A stretch of DNA of 28,181 nucleotides. Origin: Thiotrichaceae bacterium UBA7357. Its GTDB lineage: Bacteria; Pseudomonadota; Gammaproteobacteria; Eutrophobiales; Eutrophobiaceae. How positions within the stretch are numbered: the stretch's first letter is position 1; every line of letters begins with the position of its first letter. This document shows, one piece after another, positions 8,101 to 16,823 of this stretch. The position numbers were made by a program, and so were the translations under genes. The stretch lies in NCBI GenBank assembly GCA_002470825.1, contig DKOR01000018.1, forward strand, positions 1 to 28,181, written 5' to 3'. The notes under the pieces were generated by a model. That model was not told the DNA's origin and made no database searches. It saw only the letters and a program-made list of their open reading frames with translations.

Positions 8101-10770
8101 ATGGATAAACATCTCAGTGATTTGATAAGACAAGAGGCAACCATTATCACGCCAACGAAACGTCTCAGCCGTCATCTTTGTTATTTATTTGCAACATCTC
8201 AAGTGTTAAAAGGAAAGCAGGCTTGGCAGACACCGGATTGTTTGCCCTGGAAAGCTTGGTGTAGACGTAATTTCGAATTACTGTCATTTCGTACGGAAAA
8301 AAAAGTCACTGTATTAAGCAATGCACAGCAACAGTGGATCTGGCAAGATATAATAAATAATTCGAGATACAAGAGTCAACTATTACAAACAATGGCTACG
8401 GCCCAACAAGTGTTGCATGCTTATGAATTATGCCAAGAATCGTGTGTCCCCATTTTCCCAGATGGAGTGTATTTGAATGAAGATGCCTTTGCTTTCAAAC
8501 ACTGGGCTCATGCATATGAAAAACAAAAACATGAAAACAACTGGTTGGATGATGCAGTATTACCAGACTACATTACAAAATATGCAGCAGAACTAAAAAA
8601 CAATTTAACTAAAATAGTTTTTTATGATTTTGACCAACTAACAACACAGCAGCACAAACTCAAACAGGCTTTTCTTGACATTGGCATTGAAGTCGAAGAG
8701 TGTGACCCCAGAGAACAAAATCAATATATCAGTAGTAGCGAGCAACTTGATAGTCAATCAGAAATATGGTCTGCCGCATGCTGGGCAAAACAATGTTTGG
8801 AAGAAAATAATAATGCAACGATTGGTATAATAGCACCAAATTTGAATAAGCTTCGCGACAAGCTTGAATATACTTTCGCATCAGTACTCACCCCACAAAA
8901 ATGGCTCAAGCCTAACAAACCTCAATACAAACCCTACACAATATCACTAGGAAAGCCTTTATCAGGATACCCTTTAATTCATACAGCAATAAATCTACTG
9001 GCTCTTGGTAAACGTAAGTTATCGATTAAAACACTAAGTGACATACTACATTCGCGATTCATAACAGGAGCGACAGAAGAAGCATCAAAACGTGCAAACT
9101 TTGATGCAGCTCTTAGGCGGGTCGGAGAACAGCAGATGAGCTTTTATACATTATACCAAATTGCGGAAAAACGTTGTAAAGAACATGAAAAATGTGAAAG
9201 ATTTCTTGAGTTATTAAAAACATTCGAGGTTTCATTCTTAAGCCATTCCAAGCAACAAACACTACATGAGTGGACGATAAGCTTTTCGAATTGGTTAATT
9301 GATTTTGGTTGGCCCGGTGAGCGAACTCTTAATAGTGATGAATATCAAACTCTACAAGCTTGGCAAGAATCACTCACACAATTAGCTAGTTTAGATCAAC
9401 TAACAAAATCTGTCAGTTTTAGCACAGCATTATTTCAGCTAAGCAGATTACTAACTGAAACTCGATTTCAACCAGAAACGATAGAAACTCCTATACAAAT
9501 ACTTGGCATGACGGCCGCAGCAGGTATGCAGTTTGATTATTTGTGGGTGATGGAAATGCAAGATGATAAGTGGCCAGCCATAACCTTACCCAACGCCTAT
9601 ATCCCCATCGCCTGTCAACGTGATTTTAAGATTCTTAGCGCCAGTATCGATGCACAACTGACTCTAGCAAAACACGTAACACAAAAACTTAGTGCTTCAG
9701 CAAAAAATGTTGTGTTCAGTTATGCTAAACAGGAAGGAGATCGAATCTGTCGACCGAGTACATTAATTAACATTCAAAATGAAAAAACGACAGATGAGTT
9801 TAAACAATATGATGATTATAAAGCCGTGTTACTCGCTTCATCACGCATGGAAAAATTCTTTGATGTTGACGGCCCTGAAATCCCTGCTGGGAAGATTGCT
9901 AATGGTACTAGTGCTTTGGTAAAGGATCAGTCTAACTGTCCCTTTAGAGCCTTTGCAAGGCACCGTTTATATGCCAAGTCATTGAGCGAGATTGATATTG
10001 GCCTAAGTGCAGCTGAACGCGGTAATTTGATACATTGCGCTTTGCAATTTTTATGGCAGCGTTTGAAGACATCAGGAAACCAAGCTTATCGATCGGAGAC
10101 AGAGCTAATAAAGGTTATACGCTCCGTTGTAAAAGAAGCCATTCAAAAACAGATTGCACAACAACCCGAAACCTTTACTGAGCGTTTTACCGAATTGGAA
10201 CAGCGAAGACTCGAGCAGTTATTAAAAACGTGGTTAGAGATAGAAAAAAATAGAAGCCCGTTTAGAGTCATTGCCATTGAAAAATCGCAAACAGTAATAT
10301 TTGAAGATATCGAGTTACATTTGCGTATAGATCGCATCGATGAATTGGCCGATGGCCGTTGTATTATTATCGACTATAAGACGGGTGCGATGATGAGTAA
10401 AAGAGATTGGGATTCAAATAATCCTAAAGATCCACAATTGCCACTGTATGCCGTTACTAGTAAACAAGAAGTGGCAGCGGTTGCGTTTGCTAATTTGAAA
10501 AATGGTAAGTTGGGGTTCTCAGGGCAAGCTAATGGTGAAGATATATTGCCCGGGATAAAGTCGGATGAGAATTTCCTATGGCAAGATCGGTTTTCACACT
10601 GGGAATCAGTGTTGATCAAGCTAGCTAATGATTTTCGTAGTGGTAAAGCCATTGTTGAACCAACGGCCTCAGCTTGTCGTTATTGTGATCTGCATATCTT
10701 GTGTCGAATTCATGGACGAAAAGAAAATATTAATGATACCGACCAACTGGAGACTGATACGCATGTCTAA
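8101..10770 (+). CDS. AddB-like PD-(D/E)XK nuclease, DNA repair
   Basis: An 889-residue protein of the gammaproteobacterial 'probable DNA repair protein' group that pairs with an AddA-like helicase for end processing of double-strand breaks. The N-terminal part begins with ATIITPTKRLSRHL, a degenerate helicase-like segment with no intact Walker A. The C-terminal nuclease domain has ERGNLIH (about 641), LRIDRIDE (about 741), IIIDYKTG (about 757) and PQLPLYA (about 780), the expected catalytic H, D, D-x-K and Q-x-x-Y residues. Cys613 together with Cys859, Cys862 and Cys868 (CRYCDLHILC) fits the 4Fe-4S clasp of AddB and Cas4 nucleases. The stop overlaps the start of the following addA-like gene by 8 bp (ATGTCTAA). 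A TATAAT at 8023-8028 may be its promoter -10. Confidence 0.9.
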   Translation: MDKHLSDLIRQEATIITPTKRLSRHLCYLFATSQVLKGKQAWQTPDCLPWKAWCRRNFELLSFRTEKKVTVLSNAQQQWIWQDIINNSRYKSQLLQTMATAQQVLHAYELCQESCVPIFPDGVYLNEDAFAFKHWAHAYEKQKHENNWLDDAVLPDYITKYAAELKNNLTKIVFYDFDQLTTQQHKLKQAFLDIGIEVEECDPREQNQYISSSEQLDSQSEIWSAACWAKQCLEENNNATIGIIAPNLNKLRDKLEYTFASVLTPQKWLKPNKPQYKPYTISLGKPLSGYPLIHTAINLLALGKRKLSIKTLSDILHSRFITGATEEASKRANFDAALRRVGEQQMSFYTLYQIAEKRCKEHEKCERFLELLKTFEVSFLSHSKQQTLHEWTISFSNWLIDFGWPGERTLNSDEYQTLQAWQESLTQLASLDQLTKSVSFSTALFQLSRLLTETRFQPETIETPIQILGMTAAAGMQFDYLWVMEMQDDKWPAITLPNAYIPIACQRDFKILSASIDAQLTLAKHVTQKLSASAKNVVFSYAKQEGDRICRPSTLINIQNEKTTDEFKQYDDYKAVLLASSRMEKFFDVDGPEIPAGKIANGTSALVKDQSNCPFRAFARHRLYAKSLSEIDIGLSAAERGNLIHCALQFLWQRLKTSGNQAYRSETELIKVIRSVVKEAIQKQIAQQPETFTERFTELEQRRLEQLLKTWLEIEKNRSPFRVIAIEKSQTVIFEDIELHLRIDRIDELADGRCIIIDYKTGAMMSKRDWDSNNPKDPQLPLYAVTSKQEVAAVAFANLKNGKLGFSGQANGEDILPGIKSDENFLWQDRFSHWESVLIKLANDFRSGKAIVEPTASACRYCDLHILCRIHGRKENINDTDQLETDTHV

Positions 10771-13700
10771 GCCAGTTGCTGATTATGAAGCAAGGCAACA
10801 AGCGTTATCGCCAGATAAATCATTTATCATTCAAGCTCCTGCGGGTTCGGGTAAAACGGGCTTATTGATACAACGTTATTTAAGATTATTGTCATTGGTC
10901 GAAGTGCCGGAAGAGATCATTGCCATTACCTTTACTCGCAAGGCTGCAGCTGAAATGCAGGGCCGAATTCTAAATGCTATGAATATGGCAGCGATGAATC
11001 AAACAGAATTTGAATCCGAGCATGATAAAACGACGTATCAATTAGCCAAGGCAGTATTGAAACGCGACCAGCAAAAAGGATGGCAGATTATTGAAAATCC
11101 CGGACGCTTGCGTTTACAAACGATTGATTCCCTATGTGCGTATTTAACGAGACAGATGCCGATGTTGGCACGTTTAGGTACTCAACCGGAAACACTAGAT
11201 AATGCAGAGCATCTTTATCAAAAAGCAGCAATCAACACACTAACTGAGCTGGAAAGTGGGGCAGATTGGTCAGAAGCAATAGCAAATTTGGTTTTTCACC
11301 TGGATAACGATTTACCACGAATAAAAAATCTAATTGTAAACATGTTAAAGAAACGTGATCAATGGTTACGTCATGTCGTGCAGGACCATGATCGAAATGA
11401 TATAGAACAATCCTTAGTCAGATTAGTTGAAGATCAATTAAGCATCACTACAGCATTGTTTCCAAGAGAATTTGAAATAGAATTTCTAGATTTAATGCAA
11501 TTCGCTGCAAAAAATTTAGCAGAGTCTGGCTTGGAAAATAGAATCGCATCATGCTTGTCGATATCAAGCATGCCAGATAACAAGGCAAGTAATCTAGAAC
11601 TCTGGCGCGGAATAACAGAATTATTACTCACATCAAAAGGAAAATGGCGGAAAACACTTACTATAAAAAATGGTTTTCCTCCGCCGAGAGGAAATAAGTT
11701 TGAAGACGATGAACGTACGAGTAATAAAAAAAGGGTACAATTTTTATTAACTAAATTACAAAAAGTGGATGGCTTGCAAGATAGCTTGGCAACAATCAAT
11801 AGCTTGCCATCGGTAAGCTATACTGATGCAGAGTGGATAATTGTTAATGCCTTATGTGAGTTACTCAAACTCGCTGCCGGTCAACTACGTATAATTTTTG
11901 CTGAGCATAATCAGATGGACTTTATTGGTATCGCTGACTCCGCAGTAAATGCATTAGGGACTGTCGATTCACCGACAGCACTAGCCTTGCAACTAGATTA
12001 TCAAATTAAACATTTACTGGTAGACGAGTATCAGGATATTTCAGCCAATCAATATCGCCTGTTGCAAAGCTTAACCCGAGAATGGTCAATGAATGATGGT
12101 CGCAGCTTGTTTCTGGTCGGAGACCCAATGCAATCCATCTATCGTTTTCGTGAAGCAGAAGTAAGTTTGTTTATAAAAACATTTGATGATGCATCGCTGG
12201 GCAATATTCCACTAGAAAATTTACGCCTCAGTGTAAATTTTCGCTCTCAAAAAGGACTTGTCAATTGGGTCAATGACAAGTTTACTGATATATTTCCTAG
12301 AAAAGATGATCAATTTTCCGGTGGGGTGTCATACAGTAGTGCAGATGCGTATAGTAAAACAATATCAAGTAACAATGTCAGAGTTTACCCGCTCTATGGT
12401 AGCGCCTGTCAAGAAGAATCGCAGCATGTGGTCAAGATTATTCAAGAAATAAAACAGACCAGTCCAGATGATAGTATCGCCGTCTTAGTTCGCAGTCGGT
12501 CACATCTAAACAAAATTGTTCCGGCTTTAAGAACAGAGCAAATCAGTTTTAAAGCGATAGATATTGAAGCCCTAGGTAGTCAGTCGTCGATACAGGATCT
12601 ACTTGCCTTAACGCGTGCCTTTCTATTTCAAGCCGACCGCGTTGCTTGGTTGGCATGCTTGCGTGCGCCATGGTGCGGTCTAAGCCTTGAATCTTTATAT
12701 ATTCTATCTAGTCACAACCACGAAAAAACCGTCTGGGAATGTCTTTGCGACACAGAACTAGTTAATCAGTTGTCGGATGAGCAAAACTCAAGACTACAAG
12801 TCTTCAAAAAAATCTATTTAATAATACAACAATTAAAACAACGCTTGTCGATACGCGATGCAGTCGAGTCATTTTGGATACAACTGGGTGGACCGGCAAC
12901 CTTGACGAACAAAACTGATCTGGAAAATTCTTCAACTTATTTCTCGTTACTCGAAAAATTAGATAAAGGCGGTTCTATAATAGACTTAAAACAATTAGTC
13001 GATCATGTCAGTCAGTTATATGCGGGGGTTAGCCTAAAGGCCGATAATCAAATACAAGTTATGACTATACATAAGTGCAAAGGGTTGGAATTTGATCATG
13101 TCATCTTACTGGGTCTTGGTCGTACGCCAAGATCGAATCAAGATGATTTGTTGGTCTGGTCATTAACACAACGTAATCATGGACAAGAAGACCTAATCTT
13201 AGCTCCCATACGCGAAGCCGAACAAAATCAAGCGCCAATTTATAATTATATTAATAATACGAATAAAACCAAACAGCGTCACGAAGATACTCGATTACTC
13301 TATGTTGCGATAACGCGTGCCAAAAAAACTTGCCATCTTATAGGCCACACAAGTCTGAAAGAAACTAAAGGTGAACTCAGTTGTAAACCACCATCGAGCG
13401 GTTCCTTGTTGTCCTATTTATGGCCAACAGTAGAAACTCTCTATGAAAAAAATATACCAGCGACAAGTGATGAGAGTGAAGAAGAATTAATACTTATGAT
13501 AAACCAAGAGACAACTCGACTATGCAAAGATTGGCAACACCCCGAACTACCACCTAGTTTAATAGGGCAACAACTAATAGGAGGCAAAACAGAATCTGAA
13601 CCAGTCTTGATTGAATTTGAATGGGCGGGAGAAACTATTAAACATGTCGGTTCAATCGTGCACAGAGCGATTCAATGCATCGCTGAACAAGGTATCGTCA

Positions 13701-14170
13701 AGTGGACAACAGAACGAATTAATACTCAGCAACAAGGTTTTGAAAATGCTTTAAAACAATTAAATGTGCCCAGTCACGAAAGAATCGATGCCCTAAAATG
13801 CATTGTTAAAGCCTTAACAAACATGATCACAGATGAGCGTGGACAATGGATACTTTCGATTAAACATAAACACCAACAAAATGAGTACCCAATAAGTGGT
13901 ATTATTAATGATAAATTGTCCAATGCTGTACTCGACAGAACCTTCGTAGACGCGAAAAATAACCGATGGATTATCGATTATAAAATCAGTCGTCATGAAG
14001 GTGAAAATAGTGATGCATTCCTTGACCATGAGCAGGAACGTTATAGAAAACAATTGGAAAAGTACGGTTCATTAATGAAGCAACTTGGTGAAAAAAATAT
14101 AAAATTAGGTTTATACTTCCCTCTATTACAGGGCTGGCGGGAATGGAAGCAACCTAAAAAAGGATTTTAA
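10763..14170 (+). CDS. AddA-like UvrD-family helicase/nuclease
   Basis: A 1,135-residue SF1A helicase with a C-terminal nuclease, partner of the preceding AddB-like protein in recombinational repair. Helicase motifs are intact: QAPAGSGKTG (Lys31), AITFTRKAAAEM, HLLVDEYQDIS (about 418), FLVGDPMQSIYRFR, LSVNFRS, VMTIHKCKGLEFDHV and DTRLLYVAITRAKK. The C-terminal domain has VGSIVHRAI, DRTFVD, WIIDYK (about 1,070) and YRKQLEKYG, the residues of a RecB/AddA-type nuclease. The frame is open further upstream to 10628, but the ATG at 10763 overlaps the stop of the upstream gene and is followed at once by the family N-terminus. This suggests translational coupling and equal production of both subunits. 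Confidence 0.93.
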   Translation: MSKPVADYEARQQALSPDKSFIIQAPAGSGKTGLLIQRYLRLLSLVEVPEEIIAITFTRKAAAEMQGRILNAMNMAAMNQTEFESEHDKTTYQLAKAVLKRDQQKGWQIIENPGRLRLQTIDSLCAYLTRQMPMLARLGTQPETLDNAEHLYQKAAINTLTELESGADWSEAIANLVFHLDNDLPRIKNLIVNMLKKRDQWLRHVVQDHDRNDIEQSLVRLVEDQLSITTALFPREFEIEFLDLMQFAAKNLAESGLENRIASCLSISSMPDNKASNLELWRGITELLLTSKGKWRKTLTIKNGFPPPRGNKFEDDERTSNKKRVQFLLTKLQKVDGLQDSLATINSLPSVSYTDAEWIIVNALCELLKLAAGQLRIIFAEHNQMDFIGIADSAVNALGTVDSPTALALQLDYQIKHLLVDEYQDISANQYRLLQSLTREWSMNDGRSLFLVGDPMQSIYRFREAEVSLFIKTFDDASLGNIPLENLRLSVNFRSQKGLVNWVNDKFTDIFPRKDDQFSGGVSYSSADAYSKTISSNNVRVYPLYGSACQEESQHVVKIIQEIKQTSPDDSIAVLVRSRSHLNKIVPALRTEQISFKAIDIEALGSQSSIQDLLALTRAFLFQADRVAWLACLRAPWCGLSLESLYILSSHNHEKTVWECLCDTELVNQLSDEQNSRLQVFKKIYLIIQQLKQRLSIRDAVESFWIQLGGPATLTNKTDLENSSTYFSLLEKLDKGGSIIDLKQLVDHVSQLYAGVSLKADNQIQVMTIHKCKGLEFDHVILLGLGRTPRSNQDDLLVWSLTQRNHGQEDLILAPIREAEQNQAPIYNYINNTNKTKQRHEDTRLLYVAITRAKKTCHLIGHTSLKETKGELSCKPPSSGSLLSYLWPTVETLYEKNIPATSDESEEELILMINQETTRLCKDWQHPELPPSLIGQQLIGGKTESEPVLIEFEWAGETIKHVGSIVHRAIQCIAEQGIVKWTTERINTQQQGFENALKQLNVPSHERIDALKCIVKALTNMITDERGQWILSIKHKHQQNEYPISGIINDKLSNAVLDRTFVDAKNNRWIIDYKISRHEGENSDAFLDHEQERYRKQLEKYGSLMKQLGEKNIKLGLYFPLLQGWREWKQPKKGF

Positions 14171-14192
14171 AAAAACTCATTTTTTAAAATCC
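14162..14192. repeat. Perfect 13-bp inverted repeat over the addA-like stop codon
   Basis: Arms GGATTTTAAAAAA (14162-14174) and TTTTTTAAAATCC (14180-14192) are exact reverse complements around a 5-base loop. The left arm includes the TAA stop. The stem is AT-rich with no separate T run after it, so it is not a textbook terminator, although the right arm itself begins with six T. It may end transcription or protect the mRNA 3' end. The next 175 bases, up to the convergent gene, show nothing else I recognise. Confidence 0.6.
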
Positions 14193-14368
14193 GCCACTAC
14201 TTGTCATTACCAATATTTAAATATCTGAAAACTATATTTGAAGCATGGACCTATAAATACTCGATTTTATTAAGGAACAAAATTACTTATGAGAGCGTAA
14301 CTGATGACGGAGTTTAGATAAAAGATTGGTAGACGAAGCGACTACGGATGTTCTTAAACCTGAAACTA

Positions 14369-15193
14369 TTACTTTCCCATATTCGTGACGGCATCATTGA
14401 TAGCATTACCATAATCATTACCAATAGAAGAGTAATCTTCTTCAGCCATGACAGCAGTATAGCCAATAGCATAAGATGCTTTTAACAGGCCCATGCCGTC
14501 TTTATTACCGTCCGCCATCATCAACTCCATTGATGAATTGCCTTTATCACCAAGAACTTGGTCATATGGACCCCATAACTTGGGTGCGGAGAATGGCCCC
14601 CCACCATCCAACACATCCAAAACGATTCTACCCTCACCAAGGTGAAAACCTAAAGCACCAAAACCCTCACCTTCGTAATAACTAAAAGTATTCCCGCTAT
14701 CAAAGGTATGTTTATATCGATTGATATATCGACCGACATAGCCTTGAGGCATTTTCATTCCACGGGTACTGACACGTTTGAGTTTTCCTTTTGCTTTGAT
14801 TTCGGAGGCGACAGCTAGTATTGATTTAGTTTCCCCATATGGATTAGTAATAAATCGTTTGCCATTCTCTTTTGAGTAAGCTCGATCACTGCTTTCACGT
14901 GTACCGGTGACTTCCACATCATCCATCACGCTAATATCGTCTGCAAGAGCATCACCAATGCCGCCGGCTGATGCTAAGTCGAACATAAACATATTACTAG
15001 TAAAGAAAACTAGTAATATTGTATTAGTCATTACCAGAGTTTTGTGAACTAATACGCTGTGGTTGCTTCCCATACATGAATGAACTTTGTTAATTGAACT
15101 ATGATTAGGTTTATGCATTTTTTTTAAAAAAGTCATCCAATTATTAGGCTTATTACTGCTTCCGATTTTATCTATAACAATATTGTTATCCAT
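14369..15193 (-). CDS. Unrecognised exported protein with long N-terminal region
   Basis: I do not recognise this 274-residue protein. The start is well supported: GGAGA sits 7 bases before the ATG at 15193. The first ~53 residues are polar and basic (NKPNNWMTFLKKMHKPNHSS). A hydrophobic stretch follows at about 54-75 and ends in ASA-GG, which looks like a signal peptidase site near residue 76, so this could be an extended signal peptide or a membrane anchor. The predicted mature part starts with a DALADD/MDDVEVTGTRES segment, which faintly recalls the N-terminus of TonB-dependent receptors, but the protein is far too short for a barrel. It is Gly- and Tyr-rich (GEGFGALGFHLGEG, VLDGGGPFSAP) and has DGNKDG, which resembles a calcium-binding loop. 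It stands alone, convergent with addA. Confidence 0.7.
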   Translation of the reverse strand: MDNNIVIDKIGSSNKPNNWMTFLKKMHKPNHSSINKVHSCMGSNHSVLVHKTLVMTNTILLVFFTSNMFMFDLASAGGIGDALADDISVMDDVEVTGTRESSDRAYSKENGKRFITNPYGETKSILAVASEIKAKGKLKRVSTRGMKMPQGYVGRYINRYKHTFDSGNTFSYYEGEGFGALGFHLGEGRIVLDVLDGGGPFSAPKLWGPYDQVLGDKGNSSMELMMADGNKDGMGLLKASYAIGYTAVMAEEDYSSIGNDYGNAINDAVTNMGK

Positions 15194-15518
15194 TTCATGA
15201 TCTCCAATAAACCAAACGCCAGGTTAAAGTCATAATTTCGTTAATGATTTTCAATAGAATTATTTTTTTGTATCTATCCTTTATATTTGTAAAAACGCTC
15301 AAAATATATCTGTATAAGTTGTTCGATTAATTAAACTATAATACGATTTAGTAATACTTTTTACCTAGTTATTAGTGTGTGGTTTAGTTGCTCTTGTCAT
15401 TTTAGTAGTATCACTCACTGATCCATTGTCATGATACTACAATCAGTACTACTAAAAAAACTAGATATTTTGTAGGCTATAAGTGTTTTTTTATAGCAAT
15501 GACACTGATTGTAGGCGT
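15194..15518. other. AT-rich intergenic region between the exported-protein gene and tmRNA
   Basis: No open frame of coding quality is visible here. The part next to 15193 holds the ribosome binding site and presumably the promoter of the minus-strand exported-protein gene; I see no confident -35/-10 pair. The part near 15400-15460 contains overlapping inverted repeats, listed separately. The right end adjoins the tmRNA terminator. Confidence 0.6.
15400..15457. repeat. Nested, mutually exclusive inverted repeats
   Basis: The segment TTTTAGTAGTATCA (15400-15413) can pair in two ways. Its right part GTAGTATCA is complementary to TGATACTAC (15432-15440), and its left part TTTTAGTAGTA is complementary to TACTACTAAAA (15447-15457). 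Both matches are perfect (9 and 11 bp) and share the GTAGTA core, so only one can form at a time. A third pair, ACTGAT (15417-15422) with ATCAGT (15442-15447), is nested inside. Such an arrangement may be a switch between hairpins, or the remains of a small mobile element. I cannot tell which. Confidence 0.55.
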
Positions 15519-15548
15519 AAAAAAAGACGTCATTAGACGTCTTTTTTT
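15519..15548 (-). terminator. Rho-independent terminator of tmRNA
   Basis: Seven A, GACGTC, loop ATTA, GACGTC, seven T form a perfect 13-bp hairpin whose last bases are a T run in both directions. It begins 8 bp after the tmRNA 3' CCA, so on the minus strand it is the tmRNA terminator. By symmetry it can also stop plus-strand transcription. Confidence 0.9.
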
Positions 15549-15555
15549 ACTTGCT

Positions 15556-15918
15556 TGGTGGAGGCGGCGGGAATCGAACCCGCGTCCGCAAATCCTCTGC
15601 CATTGGATCTACATGCTTAGCCGAATCTTTAATTTGACTCTATGCTACCCGACCGGCAGGGAAGACAATGAGCGATTTCGATTAAGTTTTAACGAATCCA
15701 CCTCGAACGAGTTTCATCGCGGTCTTGTAAAAGTCGACGCCTGTTTCTACCGTGCACAAGCACACCAGTAGGCAGACGGCACTATGACAGGTTATTAAGC
15801 TGCTAGTGCGTAGTTGTCTTCGTTGGCAACTAAAAGTTTTGCAGAAGTATTTACGAGGGAATCTGCACCTCGGCATGCCCCTCAGGTTTCATATCCACGT
15901 CGAAGCCAGTACGCCCCC
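15556..15918 (-). ncRNA. ssrA: tmRNA (transfer-messenger RNA)
   Basis: The 363-nt mature RNA rescues stalled ribosomes by adding a degradation tag. Its 5' end GGGGGCGTACTGGCTTCGAC and 3' end CGCCTCCACCA form the Ala-tRNA-like acceptor stem, with one G-U pair. The T-arm GGGTTCGATTCCC is present, and CCA is encoded at 15558-15556. The tag frame lies in the middle. This is the classical one-piece form, the same length as in E. coli. SmpB, its protein partner, is encoded just upstream on the same strand. Confidence 0.97.
15795..15827 (-). other. tmRNA tag reading frame (ANEDNYALAA)
   Basis: Codons GCC AAC GAA GAC AAC TAC GCA CTA GCA GCT TAA follow GTT and are followed by a second TAA. The tag ends in ALAA, the ClpXP/ClpAP recognition end, and differs from the E. 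coli tag ANDENYALAA only by exchange of Asp and Glu. Confidence 0.95.
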
Positions 15919-15945
15919 TAAACATGATTTCCCTAAGAATGTTCG

Positions 15946-15951
15946 ATTATA
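15946..15951 (-). promoter_or_regulatory. Probable -10 box of ssrA
   Basis: On the minus strand TATAAT lies 28 bases before the mature tmRNA 5' end, placing transcription start some 20 bases upstream and implying a short leader removed by RNase P. I find no good -35 hexamer at 16-18 bp. Confidence 0.5.
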
Positions 15952-16061
15952 GACTAACTGTCTACAATTAAACATTGAATGTTCAAATTTGTGATTGTTT
16001 AAGGTTAATGAAAATTCTATAGAGGATGATGATACTAGTCGATAAATACAGAAAATCTCAC

Positions 16062-16535
16062 TTACTTATGTCGCATTATCTGAGCTTTTTGTCTTTGCCA
16101 GTCACGATCTTTTTCAACTTCACGTTTGTCATGTTCTTTCTTGCCACGTGCAATACCCAGTTCTAACTTGACCTTCCCATTTTTCCAATAGAGTGCGGTG
16201 GGGATTAGTGCAAAGCCTTTACGTTCTACCGCACCGACCAACCTGTTCAATTCGGAACGGTGTAATAGTAATTTTCGGCTACGTTGTGGTTCCGGACTTA
16301 TATGTGTTGATGCAGTTGGTAGCGGTGATATTAAAGCACCAAATAAGAAAGCTTCGCTGTCCTTCAAGAGAATATAGCTTTCGACGATTTGTACTTTACC
16401 CGCGCGTAAGCTCTTAACTTCCCATCCTTCAAGGACGATGCCCGCTTCAAATCGCTCATCAATGGAATAATCATGGCGTGCTCTTTTATTAAGTGCAATG
16501 GTTCTGTTGACCCCAGATTGTACGTTTTTACTCAT
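16062..16535 (-). CDS. smpB: SsrA-binding protein SmpB
   Basis: A 157-residue tmRNA-binding protein that brings tmRNA to stalled ribosomes. Family blocks: NKRARHDYSIDERFEAGIVL, GWEVKSLRAGKV, SYILLKDSEAFLFG, RSRKLLLHRSE, ALYWKNGKVKLELGIARGKK and the basic tail KREVEKDRDWQRQKAQIMR, which enters the decoding centre. The frame is open to 16610, but the ATG at 16535 gives the usual MSKN-type start; the upstream extension is hydrophobic and unlike the family. ssrA follows on the same strand, 143 bp downstream with its own -10 box. Confidence 0.95.
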   Translation of the reverse strand: MSKNVQSGVNRTIALNKRARHDYSIDERFEAGIVLEGWEVKSLRAGKVQIVESYILLKDSEAFLFGALISPLPTASTHISPEPQRSRKLLLHRSELNRLVGAVERKGFALIPTALYWKNGKVKLELGIARGKKEHDKREVEKDRDWQRQKAQIMRHK

Positions 16536-16592
16536 TTTACTTACTCGATTAGTTATCCAAAGAATTATAGCAGGAGTTGTTGACATAAGAAC

Positions 16593-16820
16593 ATGAACGT
16601 ATTTGAGCATGTTTTATTAACATCTAAATATAAAACCTATAATCTTGAAATTCTCATTGACTTAGACCGATCTGATCTTCTCACTGTGTTAGTATTTATT
16701 TTTTTGATGCTAAATTGTCGTGATTTTTCGAATGATCCTTCAATACGTGGTGTCAAATCTGTCAGCATTTTTAAAAATTCTGCATGGTTGCAGGAATATA
16801 AAAAAACTTATGGAAACTAA
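16593..16820 (+). CDS. Doubtful small ORF, possible small lipoprotein
   Basis: This 75-codon frame ends 3 bp before the symporter start, which is the spacing expected of an operon partner. A GTG inside the frame (at 16689) would start a shorter product of about 43 residues, beginning with a hydrophobic stretch and a lipobox-like LMLNC, then a polar tail ending NSAWLQEYKKTYGN. I do not recognise a family. It is not the small MetS-type subunit known for some symporters of this class. There is no clear ribosome binding site, so it may be noise. Confidence 0.3.
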   Translation: MNVFEHVLLTSKYKTYNLEILIDLDRSDLLTVLVFIFLMLNCRDFSNDPSIRGVKSVSIFKNSAWLQEYKKTYGN

Positions 16821-16823
16821 AAC

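Noticed and set aside
10628..10762. Longer AddA-like protein starting at 10628
   Set aside because: The extension is an out-of-frame reading of the C-terminal Cys region of the AddB-like gene; the ATG at 10763 fits better.
15499..15771. 90-codon frame on the plus strand opposite the tmRNA gene
   Set aside because: It is antisense to the tmRNA; the WRRRESNPRPQ-like start is the well-known false translation of tRNA-like 3' ends.
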